From Lachnospiraceae bacterium (GTDB lineage: Bacteria; Bacillota; Clostridia; Lachnospirales; Lachnospiraceae): a stretch of DNA of 36,762 bases. The DNA lies in the NCBI GenBank assembly GCA_030536685.1, contig JAUNPP010000015.1, positions 1 to 36,762 of the forward strand, read 5' to 3'. Position numbers and translations under genes: made by a program. Under the pieces are notes generated by a model, which was not told the DNA's origin, searched no databases, and saw nothing but the letters and a program-made list of their open reading frames with translations. This document shows, piece after piece, positions 1 to 8,843 of this stretch (position 1 is the first letter of the stretch; every line of letters begins with the position of its first letter).

Positions 1-128
1 CTGCAGCTTTCTGTGTGATGCTTCATTCCTGCCTGTTTGCTGTTTATTTACTGCATATTTGCTGCGTATTTATTGTCCATTTCCAGTCTGATACTCACAT
101 TTAAATCAATGTCCATAAAATAATCAAT

Positions 129-159
129 TGCCATCGTCCTTATTGTCGATGGTATTTTT
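129..159 (+). terminator. Terminator-like hairpin upstream of mgtE
   Basis: TGCCATCG (129-136) pairs with CGATGGTA (147-154) with one G-T wobble, and five T residues follow. It could end transcription of a gene left of the window or act as an attenuator in the mgtE leader. No gene is visible in 1-211. I looked for an M-box Mg2+ riboswitch there and did not recognise one. Confidence 0.45.
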
Positions 160-211
160 ATGCCCTTTTCAGGCTGAAATACCGAAAATAACATAATGGA
201 GGTACGCTGCA

Positions 212-1603
212 ATGGAAATCAGAGAAACAACAGAACATACGAATGAACAGGATATTATTCGAATTATCAAAAGCAAACAATCCGATCGATGGATTAAAGA
301 TGCATTATATAATTATCACGATAACGATATTGCCCGGACAATGGAAAAGCTGGATGCAGCTTCCCGAAAAAGGATTTATCAGATTCTTGACGTGGAAAAA
401 GTATCTGAAATTTTCTCCTATATCGAAGATCCCGCCGATTATCTGAATGAAATCCCGATGGAGCAGGCTGCTTATCTGCTTGAAAACATGGATGCTGACG
501 ATGCGGTGGATGCGCTGAATGATATTGAAAATGAAGCCAAACGAGAAAAACTGATCGCATTAATGGCGGACGAGGCTTCTGAGGATGTGCGTCTGATCAA
601 TTCCTACGATGAGAGCGAAATCGGAAGCATGATGACCACGAACTTCGTAACAATCCCTTTTGATGCAACCATTAAACAGGCAATGCAGTCTGTCATCACC
701 CAGGCGAAGGAAAATGACAATATCAATACAATTTACGTTATTGACGGCAGGGAAAAATACTACGGCGCCATTGAACTGAGAAACCTGATCATCGCCAGAG
801 AACATACGCTGCTTGGCGATATCATCAGCCGAAACTACCCCAGCCTGCGGGCCGAACAGAGCATCCAGAGCACCATCGAATTTCTGAAGGATTATGCGGA
901 GGACTCTATTCCCGTATTGGATGAGCAAAATAAGATTATCGGCATTATTACCTCTCAGGGGCTTCTTGAAGCCGTTGATGACGAGCTTGTAGATGATTAT
1001 GCAAAGCTGGCTGGTTTAACTGCAAAGGAGGATGTCGGAGAAAAAATCTTTACCCGCGTCCGGAACAGAATCCCTTCCCTGCTCCTTCTGCTGCTTCTCG
1101 GCATCGGAATTTCCGCTGTTATCGGCTGTCTTGAAACCGTCACATCGCGGATTGCGTCACAGCTTTCCGTTATAATGTGCTTTCAGGCGCTTATCCTTGC
1201 TTTAGCCGGAAATACAGGAACACAGTCTCTTGCTGTTGCAATCAGAGCTTTAATGGATGAAGATATTTCGCCCAAAGAAAGAATCCGGTTTGTAGGTAAC
1301 GAGATGCTGATCGGCGGAACAGGCGCTCTTTTGATCAGTTCACTGGCATTTGGAGCAGTCGGAATTTATCTGCATTTTATAAAAAACTGTATCTGGACCA
1401 GCGCATTTTATATTTCAGGCTGTATCAGTCTGGCTTTGCTGCTCGCAATGCTCCTTTCGAGTTTGATCGGAGTCATTACCCCGATTCTGTTTCATAAAAT
1501 AAAGCTCGATCCCGCCATCATATCAAGTCCGCTGATCACAACGGTCAACGACCTGATCGCCATTATAGTTTATTATGGACTGGCAGGACTTATGCTGGGA
1601 TAA
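212..1603 (+). CDS. mgtE: Magnesium transporter MgtE
   Basis: A 463-residue MgtE-family Mg2+ channel/transporter of the cell membrane. The usual order is visible: an N-terminal helical MgtE_N domain (about residues 25-130), two CBS domains (about 138-190 and 200-258), a plug helix, and a transmembrane domain (about 285-463) with five hydrophobic segments. The family signature GNTGTQS is near residue 333, and the final segment has the TTVNDLIA motif whose Asp lines the ion pore in characterised MgtE. In the family, the cytosolic domains bind Mg2+ and close the pore when Mg2+ is plentiful. The start is set by GGAGG at 198-202, nine bases before the ATG. It is likely monocistronic, since a weak hairpin follows the stop. 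Length is normal and no defect is seen. Confidence 0.95.
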   Translation: MEIRETTEHTNEQDIIRIIKSKQSDRWIKDALYNYHDNDIARTMEKLDAASRKRIYQILDVEKVSEIFSYIEDPADYLNEIPMEQAAYLLENMDADDAVDALNDIENEAKREKLIALMADEASEDVRLINSYDESEIGSMMTTNFVTIPFDATIKQAMQSVITQAKENDNINTIYVIDGREKYYGAIELRNLIIAREHTLLGDIISRNYPSLRAEQSIQSTIEFLKDYAEDSIPVLDEQNKIIGIITSQGLLEAVDDELVDDYAKLAGLTAKEDVGEKIFTRVRNRIPSLLLLLLLGIGISAVIGCLETVTSRIASQLSVIMCFQALILALAGNTGTQSLAVAIRALMDEDISPKERIRFVGNEMLIGGTGALLISSLAFGAVGIYLHFIKNCIWTSAFYISGCISLALLLAMLLSSLIGVITPILFHKIKLDPAIISSPLITTVNDLIAIIVYYGLAGLMLG

Positions 1604-1606
1604 GTA

Positions 1607-1628
1607 ACAGCAGCCGGAATCCTGCTGT
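1607..1628 (+). terminator. Weak hairpin after mgtE
   Basis: ACAGCAG (1607-1613) pairs with CTGCTGT (1622-1628), followed by a moderately T-rich stretch. It may be a weak terminator or pause site between mgtE and the two-component genes. The T-tract is interrupted, so confidence is low. Confidence 0.3.
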
Positions 1629-1672
1629 CATTGGATTTTCCTGCTGCATTGAATTTTTCAGGAAGGAGTCAA

Positions 1673-2344
1673 ATGATTGAATTATATTATGCTGAAGATG
1701 ACCCCAATATCGCAGAAATCGTAAAAGACTACTTAAAGCTTAAAAATTTCAGTGTAAGCATCTATGCTACGCTCGCAGAAATGAAGCAGGCTTTGAAAAT
1801 CCATGTACCGGATTTGATTTTGCTGGACTGGAACATGCCTGACGGACATGGTGACAGTCTATGCAAATGGATCCGCAGCACATGGACAGAGCTTCCCATC
1901 ATTTTTCTTACTGTACGCGGTGATTCCCGCGACATTGTATCAGGCTTTCAGAATGGTGCGGACGATTACGTGGTAAAACCCTTTGAGCTGGAAGTCCTAT
2001 ACTCAAGAATTGCCGCTTTGCTTCGCAGAACCCGCAATACAGCGCAGCCCTACCTTTCATGCGGCGGAATTACGATTGACCAGAATCGCAGAGCGGTTTC
2101 CTGCAATTTGGAGGAAGTCTGTTTAAGTGTGTCAGAATACCAGCTGCTCCTGTTTTTAATGCAAAATAAGGGACGAACCGTAACCCGGGATAAAATTCTG
2201 GAACAGGTATGGGATGTAAATGGAAATTATGTCAATAACAACACGCTCACCGTCACGATGAAACGTCTGCGTGATAAATTACACCAGCCAGCCTGTTTGA
2301 AAACGGTCAGAAGCGTGGGATACCGCATGGAGGATACGATATGA
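1673..2344 (+). CDS. OmpR/PhoB-family response regulator
   Basis: A 223-residue DNA-binding response regulator. The receiver domain (about 1-115) has the acidic pair Asp9/Asp10, phosphoacceptor Asp52 in LILLDW, Thr80 and Lys102 in VVKPFE. A winged-helix Trans_reg_C domain (about 128-223) follows, ending in the typical KTVRSVGYRME hairpin. The frame is open from a TTG at 1631, but AGGAAGG at 1660-1666 sits just before the ATG at 1673, where the conserved receiver begins, so that start is chosen. Its stop overlaps the kinase start by four bases (ATGA), so the two are translationally coupled. By context it probably controls the ABC exporter directly downstream. Confidence 0.93.
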   Translation: MIELYYAEDDPNIAEIVKDYLKLKNFSVSIYATLAEMKQALKIHVPDLILLDWNMPDGHGDSLCKWIRSTWTELPIIFLTVRGDSRDIVSGFQNGADDYVVKPFELEVLYSRIAALLRRTRNTAQPYLSCGGITIDQNRRAVSCNLEEVCLSVSEYQLLLFLMQNKGRTVTRDKILEQVWDVNGNYVNNNTLTVTMKRLRDKLHQPACLKTVRSVGYRMEDTI

Positions 2345-3546
2345 ACGGGCGAAAAAACACATGGATTACCGCAGGATTGGTATTATCGATCAGTCTCATC
2401 TCTTCAGCACTTACTGTCATAATGCTTTCCCGCTATAACAGTGAACTTCAGTTTCAGCTTCTGAACTCTGTCTGTGGAGAAATATTAGAACAGGAACCGG
2501 GAGCAGAAAAGATCATTTCAGCTGCATTAAAAGAATATACAGGCAAAAATCCCGATGGCACAGTCAGGGATAACGTGCTGTCTGCGCTGGGATACCGCAT
2601 TTCTGATTTTTCAGGCTTATCCTGTAAAACACCTGCCGCATTTGCGGCAGCTGGCATTTTGACAGGTTTCCTGCTTTTCCTTGTTACATGGCTGTACCGA
2701 AACAAGAAGGAAAGTATGCGTATTCAGGCTTTGACTAAATATCTGGAACAGGCCGAATCAGGAAAAGCCGCCATTCTCTCTCCCGTCGGTGAGGATGATT
2801 TTTCCAAATTGGAGGATGAAATCTATAAAACCGTAACCTTTCTCAATCAAACCAGGGAAGCCGCAGTTCAGATTAAAAATGATTTTGCGGATAATCTGTC
2901 CAATATTGCACATCAAATCAAAACCCCGATTACCGCAATCTCTCTATCTGTTCAGACAATGTTAAGAGAGAACAATACAAGTCAAAATAAAAATGCTAAA
3001 CATCAATTAGTACAGATTCAGAAACAGCTTCTGCGGCTCAGCCATCTGGAAGAATCTCTGCTCGTGATATCCCGGCTTGATGCGGGGACACTGGTTTTTC
3101 AAAAGGAAGAAACGGATGTTTTTACTCTGCTTGTCCTTGCAGCAGATAATTTACAGGAATTACTGACACAAACAGCCACTTCCGTTGATATCCCGGAATC
3201 AGGTGAAATGGCGATAACGGCTGATCTGGACTGGACAATGGAGGCGGTTATTAATTTAATGAAAAACTGCATGGAGCATAATCCCGGCGGAACGATCCAC
3301 TGTACCTATGATCAAAATCCGCTTTATACGGAAATCATGATCTGGGATGAAGGAAAAGGATTCTCCGCAGAGGATATTCCCCATCTTTTTGAGCGTTTTT
3401 ATCGCGGACAGAATCCCCATGAGGGCGGCATTGGAATCGGACTTGCGCTTGCCAGGGAAATTATTGAGCGGCAAAACGGTACCATACGAGCTCAGAACAA
3501 ACAAAATGCCGGAGCCTGCTTCGAAATTCATTTTTACAGTCACTAA
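2341..3546 (+). CDS. Sensor histidine kinase
   Basis: A 401-residue membrane histidine kinase, partner of the preceding regulator. TM1 (about 9-30) and TM2 (about 99-119) flank a short extracytoplasmic loop of about 68 residues. A linker leads to the HisKA domain with phosphoacceptor His191 in NIAHQIKTPI, then HATPase_c with the N box (NLMKNCMEH), G1 box (DEGKGF) and G2 box (GIGIGLALA). A short sensor loop beside an FtsX-type ABC exporter is common in systems where the transporter or membrane stress is the signal, but that is inference here. The ABC genes follow after 97 bases that contain their own promoter-like site. Confidence 0.93.
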   Translation: MNGRKNTWITAGLVLSISLISSALTVIMLSRYNSELQFQLLNSVCGEILEQEPGAEKIISAALKEYTGKNPDGTVRDNVLSALGYRISDFSGLSCKTPAAFAAAGILTGFLLFLVTWLYRNKKESMRIQALTKYLEQAESGKAAILSPVGEDDFSKLEDEIYKTVTFLNQTREAAVQIKNDFADNLSNIAHQIKTPITAISLSVQTMLRENNTSQNKNAKHQLVQIQKQLLRLSHLEESLLVISRLDAGTLVFQKEETDVFTLLVLAADNLQELLTQTATSVDIPESGEMAITADLDWTMEAVINLMKNCMEHNPGGTIHCTYDQNPLYTEIMIWDEGKGFSAEDIPHLFERFYRGQNPHEGGIGIGLALAREIIERQNGTIRAQNKQNAGACFEIHFYSH

Positions 3547-3561
3547 GCTGTAATTTTCATT

Positions 3562-3570
3562 TGCTATAAT
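3562..3570 (+). promoter_or_regulatory. Extended -10 promoter before ABC exporter genes
   Basis: TGCTATAAT is a perfect extended -10 (TGn plus TATAAT). No good -35 lies 17 bases upstream, which is acceptable for extended -10 promoters. It would give the ABC genes transcription separate from the two-component genes. Confidence 0.5.
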
Positions 3571-3643
3571 ACAAAGAAACCGGAGAAAATGATACAATCC
3601 GTATCCGTACCCGGCACAGCAAAACATCAGGAGGTAGATGCAA

Positions 3644-4324
3644 ATGAACATTCTAACATGTGAAGGAGTTCGTAAAATATATGGTTCCGGCAGCAATCAA
3701 GTAACTGCGCTGGATGGAATTGATTTAACTGTCAGCAAAGGAGAATTTGTGGCCATTGTGGGAGCGTCTGGTTCCGGCAAATCCACACTGCTGCACATTC
3801 TTGGCAGTGTGGACAAGCCCACAAGCGGAACGGTTATGATAGACGGAACAGACCTTTCCAGACTAAACCGCACACAGGCTGCCATTTTCCGCCGCAGAAA
3901 GGTGGGGCTTGTCTATCAGTTTTATAACCTGATTCCCACGCTTACCGTGCGCAAAAATATTCTGATGCCCCTTACACTGGATAAAAAGAAGCCTGACAAA
4001 GAATATTTTGAAACAATTGTCACTTCTCTTGGTATTTCCGACAAGCTTGAGGCTCTTCCCAATCAGCTGTCAGGCGGACAGCAGCAAAGAGCTGCAATTG
4101 CACGTTCCCTTATTTACCGCCCGGCACTGCTTCTGGCAGACGAACCAACCGGAAATCTCGACCGGAAAAATTCCAGAGAAATTATGGACATGCTGAAGCT
4201 CTCCAATCGAAATCTGGAACAGACCATTCTCCTGATCACCCATGATGAAAAGGCAGCTCTGGAAGCACAGCGCATTATAACCATCGAGGACGGTCGAATC
4301 ATCAGTGATGAACGGCGGAGATAA
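3644..4324 (+). CDS. ABC transporter ATP-binding protein (MacB/LolD type)
   Basis: A 226-residue ATPase subunit that pairs with the permease downstream. Walker A GASGSGKST, Q-loop (YQFYNLIPTLT), signature LSGGQQQR, Walker B LLLADEPTGNLD and H-loop LLITHD are all present. The GNLD sequence and Gln-rich signature are typical of the MacB/LolD/BceA group of exporters and extruders. Two ATGs are available: 3638 is only two bases from AGGAGGT (3629-3635), while 3644 has eight-base spacing and gives the product MNILTCEG, so 3644 is preferred. In the family these ATPases drive mechanotransmission through FtsX-type permeases. The substrate is unknown; antimicrobial peptide resistance is the usual role in such neighbourhoods. 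Confidence 0.92.
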   Translation: MNILTCEGVRKIYGSGSNQVTALDGIDLTVSKGEFVAIVGASGSGKSTLLHILGSVDKPTSGTVMIDGTDLSRLNRTQAAIFRRRKVGLVYQFYNLIPTLTVRKNILMPLTLDKKKPDKEYFETIVTSLGISDKLEALPNQLSGGQQQRAAIARSLIYRPALLLADEPTGNLDRKNSREIMDMLKLSNRNLEQTILLITHDEKAALEAQRIITIEDGRIISDERRR

Positions 4325-4328
4325 AAAA

Positions 4329-4361
4329 GAGATAAGAAAGAGGTAAGAAAGGGGTAAAAAC
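4329..4361 (+). repeat. Three tandem 11-bp units containing the permease RBS
   Basis: GAGATAAGAAA (4329-4339), GAGGTAAGAAA (4340-4350) and GGGGTAAAAAC (4351-4361) are head-to-tail copies of one unit. Each carries a purine-rich Shine-Dalgarno-like core. They fill the gap between the ATPase stop and the permease ATG. Confidence 0.6.
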
Positions 4362-4362
4362 T

Positions 4363-6648
4363 ATGTGGAAAGAATATTCATCCGGGTATATTAAAAACAA
4401 TCGTTCCTCAGGTATCTCCGTTATAACGGCAACTTTTATTTCCGCTCTGCTGCTCTCCCTGCTGTGCAGCTTATTTTACAATGTGTGGAAATATGAGGCA
4501 GAAAGGATTCGGCTCGATGAGGGAGGCTGGCAAAGCAGGATTATCGGAACATTTGACGCACAGGACATAGACACCATAAGGAATTTTGCCCATGTAAAAA
4601 ACGTAATCGTCAATGAAGCATCCCAAAAAAGCAGGGAATCAACATCAATACAGGAATCTGCTTCAACTCAGGAAGCTGTGCAAAAACAGGAAGTGGTACT
4701 TGATATCTACTTTGATGATATGAGGACCGTTTTGGAGGATACGCCACGGATTGCCGAAATGGTGGGAATTTCACCTGACGAAGTTACTTATAACTATGAA
4801 CTTCTGGCAATGTATCTCATACGCAGTCCGCAGGACACAGCTCCCAGACTGCTGTTTCCCATGTTTATCCTGATAACGCTGATGGCTTCCTTCTCCCTGA
4901 TTATCATTATCCATAATTCCTTTGCTGTATCTATGAATGCAAGAGTTCATCAGTTTGGCATTTTTTCAAGCATTGGCGCCACGCCAAAGCAGATTCGTGC
5001 GTGTCTTCTGCAGGAGGCCGCCGCACTGTGCATCCTCCCGATTCTGCTGGGAAATCTGCTGGGAATTGCAATCAGTATGGGGCTGCTCCAAATGGTAAAT
5101 ACTTTATTGGGAAATTCTATAGCAGGCAGACATGAGGCGGTTTTTGGCTATCATCCGCTTGTTTTCGCCACGACCCTTTCTGTAACTATTATCACAATAG
5201 GGATTTCCGCATGGCTGCCCGCTCGAAAATTAAGTAAACTGACGCCGCTTGATGCCATCAGAACTTCGGGAGAACCAAAGCTCAAACGCCAGAGAAGCTC
5301 TCCGATACTTGCATTTTTATTTGGAATAGAAGGAGAATTGGCGGGAAATGCTTTAAAGGCACAGCGAAAGGCGCTTCGAACGGCCTCTCTGTCGCTGGTA
5401 TTCTCATTTATGGCATTTACGCTCATGCAGTGCTTTTTTACGCTCTCAGGAATCAGCACAGAAGATACCTATTTCGAAAAATATCAGAATGTCTGGGATA
5501 TTATGGTTACCGTAAAAGACACGGAAATCGATTCCTTTACCGAGACAGCCCGAATCCGGAAGCTTACCGGCGTAAGAGATGCTGCCGTTTATCAGAAGGC
5601 TATGGTCAAAACAATCCTCACGGAAACGGAGATCAGTGACGAAATGAAGGCTTTTGGCGGTTTTTCCCATGCTTCAGGCGACAACGCAGTAAAGACAGCC
5701 GCCGGCTGGAATGTCCATGCTCCCATTATCATACTGGATGATGTCAGTTTTATGGCCTACTGTAAACAGCTTGGAATTGCCCCTCGCCTCGACGGAGCGA
5801 TCATACGGAATCAGATTCGTGATGTAACCAGCCCGGATTTCAGACATCCACACTATATGCCCTATATAAAGGAAAAAAAGACCTGCAGGCTCTTAAATCA
5901 ATCCGGTGAAAACGGTGAAAACAGTGAAAAGGAAACGGAGCTTGAAATTCCCGTCTTATCCTGCACGGATCAGGTTCCTGCGCTCAGAGAAGAATATGCA
6001 ACGATCGACTACTATGAACTGGTACATTTTATCCCGGTATCTCTCTGGAAAGAGGTCAAAACAAAGCTTGCAGGCAGTGAGGAAGATACCTTTATCCGGG
6101 TTCTTGGAAAAGAAAATGCCACATTAAAAGACCTGAACGCCCTGCAGACAAAAATCAATCAGATTGTTGGCGGTTCCTACGCGATTGAAAGCGAAAACCG
6201 CATTCAGGAAAAGAATACCAACGACATCCAGATACAGGGAATGATGGCAATCCTCAGCGGCTTCTGTATCTTACTTGCAATCATAGGAATCGGCAATGTA
6301 TTTTCCAACACATTGGGATTTGTCCGTCTTAGGAAAAGAGAATTTGCCCGATATATGTCTGTTGGTCTGACACCGGAAGAAATCAGGAAAATGTTCTGCA
6401 TTGAAGCTCTGGTCATCGCCGGACGCCCGATTTTAATAACTCTTCCGCTGGCAGTTATCGCAGTAGGATATATGCTTCGGGCAAGCTATCTTGAAGTGGA
6501 AGTATTTCTTGCCAAAGCGCCGCTGATCCCTGTCATTATTTTTATGCTGGCTATCTTTATGACGGTCGCTCTGGCTTATTATCTCGGATGGCGAAATATA
6601 CGCAAAATCAATCTGGCAGAGGTATTGCGGGACGAAACTATGATGTAA
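4363..6648 (+). CDS. ABC transporter permease with two FtsX domains
   Basis: A 761-residue membrane protein, the permease of the upstream ATPase. By eye it has about eight membrane segments: one near 17-40; three near 163-190, 210-240 and 263-288 (first FtsX domain); one near 344-372; and three near 626-652, 677-704 and 716-742 (second FtsX domain). Two hydrophilic regions, about 41-162 and 373-625, are probably extracytoplasmic; the second is the likely substrate- or partner-binding part. FtsX signatures such as FGIFSSIGATPKQIR and FARYMSVGLTPEEIR are present. Duplicated FtsX halves and large ectodomains are typical of Bacillota peptide-resistance exporters. A Gln/Ser/Glu-rich stretch occurs near 86-108. 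The start follows AAGGGG. Confidence 0.9.
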   Translation: MWKEYSSGYIKNNRSSGISVITATFISALLLSLLCSLFYNVWKYEAERIRLDEGGWQSRIIGTFDAQDIDTIRNFAHVKNVIVNEASQKSRESTSIQESASTQEAVQKQEVVLDIYFDDMRTVLEDTPRIAEMVGISPDEVTYNYELLAMYLIRSPQDTAPRLLFPMFILITLMASFSLIIIIHNSFAVSMNARVHQFGIFSSIGATPKQIRACLLQEAAALCILPILLGNLLGIAISMGLLQMVNTLLGNSIAGRHEAVFGYHPLVFATTLSVTIITIGISAWLPARKLSKLTPLDAIRTSGEPKLKRQRSSPILAFLFGIEGELAGNALKAQRKALRTASLSLVFSFMAFTLMQCFFTLSGISTEDTYFEKYQNVWDIMVTVKDTEIDSFTETARIRKLTGVRDAAVYQKAMVKTILTETEISDEMKAFGGFSHASGDNAVKTAAGWNVHAPIIILDDVSFMAYCKQLGIAPRLDGAIIRNQIRDVTSPDFRHPHYMPYIKEKKTCRLLNQSGENGENSEKETELEIPVLSCTDQVPALREEYATIDYYELVHFIPVSLWKEVKTKLAGSEEDTFIRVLGKENATLKDLNALQTKINQIVGGSYAIESENRIQEKNTNDIQIQGMMAILSGFCILLAIIGIGNVFSNTLGFVRLRKREFARYMSVGLTPEEIRKMFCIEALVIAGRPILITLPLAVIAVGYMLRASYLEVEVFLAKAPLIPVIIFMLAIFMTVALAYYLGWRNIRKINLAEVLRDETMM

Positions 6649-6722
6649 CAATGCAGTAACTACCGTAACTATAGCAACATGAATACTTTTGGCAGGAATA
6701 AATTATTTTCCTGCAATTACGG

Positions 6723-6764
6723 CAGCGGATGTAGCAGTCCTCCAGACGACTGCTACATCCGCTG
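6723..6764. repeat. Perfect 17-bp inverted repeat between convergent genes
   Basis: CAGCGGATGTAGCAGTC (6723-6739) and GACTGCTACATCCGCTG (6748-6764) form a perfect 17-bp stem with an 8-base loop. A weaker hairpin (GCAGGAA/TTCCTGC) lies just left, near 6692-6714. It sits between the permease stop and the convergent amidohydrolase stop, so it is probably a bidirectional transcription end or RNA-stabilising hairpin. There is no U-tract on either side. Confidence 0.6.
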
Positions 6765-6798
6765 GCTTTCCAGGTCTGGTCAAAAGTAATACCATTTT

Positions 6799-7980
6799 TC
6801 AATGTCCGCTTAACCAATTTACAGCGCAGATTGCAAATATTGCACTTCCCAGCGATAAAATATCCTCATTAAATACAACGCACGGATTATGCATCGGTTT
6901 GCCATAGACTTCATTTTCCTGGCCTGTTCCTGCACCCAGCAATAAATAAGCAGTCGGCACCTGATAACTGAAGGAAGCAAAATCCTCGCTGCCCATACCG
7001 CCCTGAGGCAATACCATAACCTGCTGTGGATCAATAAATTGTTTTACATAATCACAAAATTCATAAATCATTTCGTCATTGTTTACCAGCGGCGGTGCAC
7101 TGGCGATTTCCGTTACAGCAGCTTTTCCTCTGAAGGACTGCGCGCACAAAGTGGAGATTTCCTGAATCCTTTTATAAATCCGATCTCCGGTTTCTTTGTT
7201 TTTATAGCGTATCGTTCCTTCCAGCACAGCCTTTTCAGGAATAATATTAGGCGTCTGTCCACCGGCAAATTTCCCGATTGTCAAAACGCACGGCTCCTGC
7301 GCAGCCACCTCTCTCGCTACAATTTCCTGTAACGACAGATAAATATGCGCCGCAATGTTAATTGGGTCCACTCCTTTTTCAGGCATTGCGCCGTGGCAGC
7401 CCGCACCGCTTATTTCAATCCGAAATAATGTGCAGCCAGCCATAAAATGACCCAGACCGCCTAAAACCATGTTACTCGGTGTTCCTGAATTTACGTGAAG
7501 CGCCATTGCGGCGTCTACTTTCGGATTTTCCAATACCCCATCCCGTATCACAGATTTTGCGCCGGTAAAGCCTTCTTCATCCTCCTGAAACAACAGTTTT
7601 ACTGTTCCCTTGAGCCGGTTCTGATATTTACGAAGCAATTTCGCTGCCCCCAGCAGCATAGCGGTATGCATATCATGACCGCAGGCATGCATAGAGCCAT
7701 TTACCGATTTAAAACTCAAATCTGCAGCTTCTTTCACGGCTAACCCATCCATATCCGCTCTGAGCAGTATTGTTTTCCCCGGAAGATCACCGCTGATATC
7801 TGCTACAACTGAATTGTTGGCAATATCCCGGGGAGTATATCCATATGAAACCAGTTTTTCTTTTACAAATGCTTTTGTATCCTGCAGATTTATCCCCACC
7901 TCAGGATTCTGATGTATCTTCCTCCTGATTGTTACCAATTCAGACTGCAATAACTTAGCCTGCTGATAGATTTCATTCAC
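6799..7980 (-). CDS. M20-family amidohydrolase (peptidase M20D)
   Basis: A 393-residue zinc-type hydrolase resembling N-acyl-amino-acid/hippurate amidohydrolases. Conserved motifs in order: RADMDGLAV, HACGHDMH (metal ligands Cys and His), the catalytic Glu pair in QEDEEG, ALHV, the dimerisation-domain motif GCHGAMPEKG, GSEDF, and the late metal-ligand His in MHNP. Such enzymes cleave an acyl group or amide from amino acids; the exact substrate is not readable. A longer frame reaches 8085, but it would overlap the upstream gene. A GTG at 7980, six bases after GGAGGT, gives the product MNEIYQQAK and a normal family length, so that start is chosen. It follows the DJ-1 gene by 58 bases, probably in one operon. 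Confidence 0.9.
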   Translation of the reverse strand: MNEIYQQAKLLQSELVTIRRKIHQNPEVGINLQDTKAFVKEKLVSYGYTPRDIANNSVVADISGDLPGKTILLRADMDGLAVKEAADLSFKSVNGSMHACGHDMHTAMLLGAAKLLRKYQNRLKGTVKLLFQEDEEGFTGAKSVIRDGVLENPKVDAAMALHVNSGTPSNMVLGGLGHFMAGCTLFRIEISGAGCHGAMPEKGVDPINIAAHIYLSLQEIVAREVAAQEPCVLTIGKFAGGQTPNIIPEKAVLEGTIRYKNKETGDRIYKRIQEISTLCAQSFRGKAAVTEIASAPPLVNNDEMIYEFCDYVKQFIDPQQVMVLPQGGMGSEDFASFSYQVPTAYLLLGAGTGQENEVYGKPMHNPCVVFNEDILSLGSAIFAICAVNWLSGH

Positions 7981-8038
7981 AGTAATACCTCCAACCTCCA
8001 TAATTCCCTTTTTGTTTCCGAAAGCGGAAACCGAAATA

Positions 8039-8587
8039 TTAATCTCTCTGAATCGCCGCCTTAATCTCCAGCGCTTTTTCTTCACTGATCAGCAGCTTTA
8101 TCAGTTCCAGTCCCAGTGCAATTGCATATCCAAGTCCTCTGCAGGTGGTAATATTGCCGTCTGTTACCACGCCGTCTGAAACGTGCTGCGCTCCATAGAG
8201 CTTTTCCTCAAAACCGGGATAACAGGTTGCTTTCTTTCCTTCCAGAAGATGCAGTTCGCCCAGTACGCTGGGGGCCGCGCAGATTGCGGCTACTCTTCTG
8301 CCGTCTGCTGCTGCTCTTTTCACTGCTTCTGTTACGATAGCCGATTCTCCGAGATAGCGGGTGCCGGGCATTCCGCCGGGGAGGAAAATCAGGTCTGCTT
8401 CGGATGCATCCACATCCTTTGCCAGAGCGTCTGCTCCGATAAAGATTTTATGTGCCCCCTGAATCTTTTTCGAATCATGAACAGAAGTCAGAATTACCTC
8501 AATTCCTGCGCGACGCAGTACATCTACTACTGCAAGACATTCCACCTCTTCCAAACCGTTTGCCATATAAGCGATCACTTTTGCCAT
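8039..8587 (-). CDS. DJ-1/PfpI family protein
   Basis: A 182-residue single-domain protein of the DJ-1 branch (often annotated ThiJ/YajL). The nucleophilic Cys103 lies in the elbow AAICAAPSVLG, and the acidic partner lies in GLEEVE (residues 11-16). The FLPGGMPG loop is also conserved. Family members act in oxidative and electrophile stress or as deglycase-like or chaperone proteins, and the precise reaction is debated. A GTG at 8593 is possible, but the ATG at 8587 has an AAAGGAAG site eight bases away and opens directly into the first beta strand (MAKVIAYM). It is likely co-transcribed with the M20 hydrolase. Confidence 0.9.
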   Translation of the reverse strand: MAKVIAYMANGLEEVECLAVVDVLRRAGIEVILTSVHDSKKIQGAHKIFIGADALAKDVDASEADLIFLPGGMPGTRYLGESAIVTEAVKRAAADGRRVAAICAAPSVLGELHLLEGKKATCYPGFEEKLYGAQHVSDGVVTDGNITTCRGLGYAIALGLELIKLLISEEKALEIKAAIQRD

Positions 8588-8599
8588 ATTCACTACTTC

Positions 8600-8710
8600 C
8601 TTTCTGTATTTTTCTCTGTTTTTTGCTTTCCTTTTGTTTTCTTTTTGTTTTTTCTATTTTTCGCTTTCTTTCTGTCTGCTTTCTTTTTACTTTCCTTTTG
8701 CTTTCTTTCA
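8600..8710. repeat. Polypyrimidine/polypurine low-complexity tract
   Basis: About 110 bases of the + strand are nearly all T and C, built from degenerate CTTTCTTTT/CTTTTTGTTTT-like units. The minus strand, which leads into the DJ-1 gene, is therefore an A/G-rich untranslated stretch. No gene is seen in 8588-8843 apart from this tract and the hairpin at 8716-8743. Confidence 0.75.
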
Positions 8711-8715
8711 CGCAG

Positions 8716-8743
8716 AAAAGGGCCGTTTCACAACAGCCCTTTT
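8716..8743 (-). terminator. Hairpin terminator after glycogen phosphorylase
   Basis: AAAAGGGC (8716-8723) pairs with GCCCTTTT (8736-8743). Read on the minus strand the stem ends in TTTT, as in an intrinsic terminator whose U-tract is partly in the stem. It lies about 100 bases after the glgP stop and before the DJ-1 gene. Confidence 0.6.
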
Positions 8744-8843
8744 CACCAATCCGTATTCGGCAGCAGTCAATTCATTACCGCTACGGATTCAGTAACCATT
8801 CAGTCAACATTCCTATTTTACAAGGCTGAAAGTTACTTTTATT

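Noticed and set aside
1..211. Possible M-box Mg2+ riboswitch before mgtE
   Set aside because: The stretch is too short and lacks any recognisable M-box core; only a short hairpin with five T is present.
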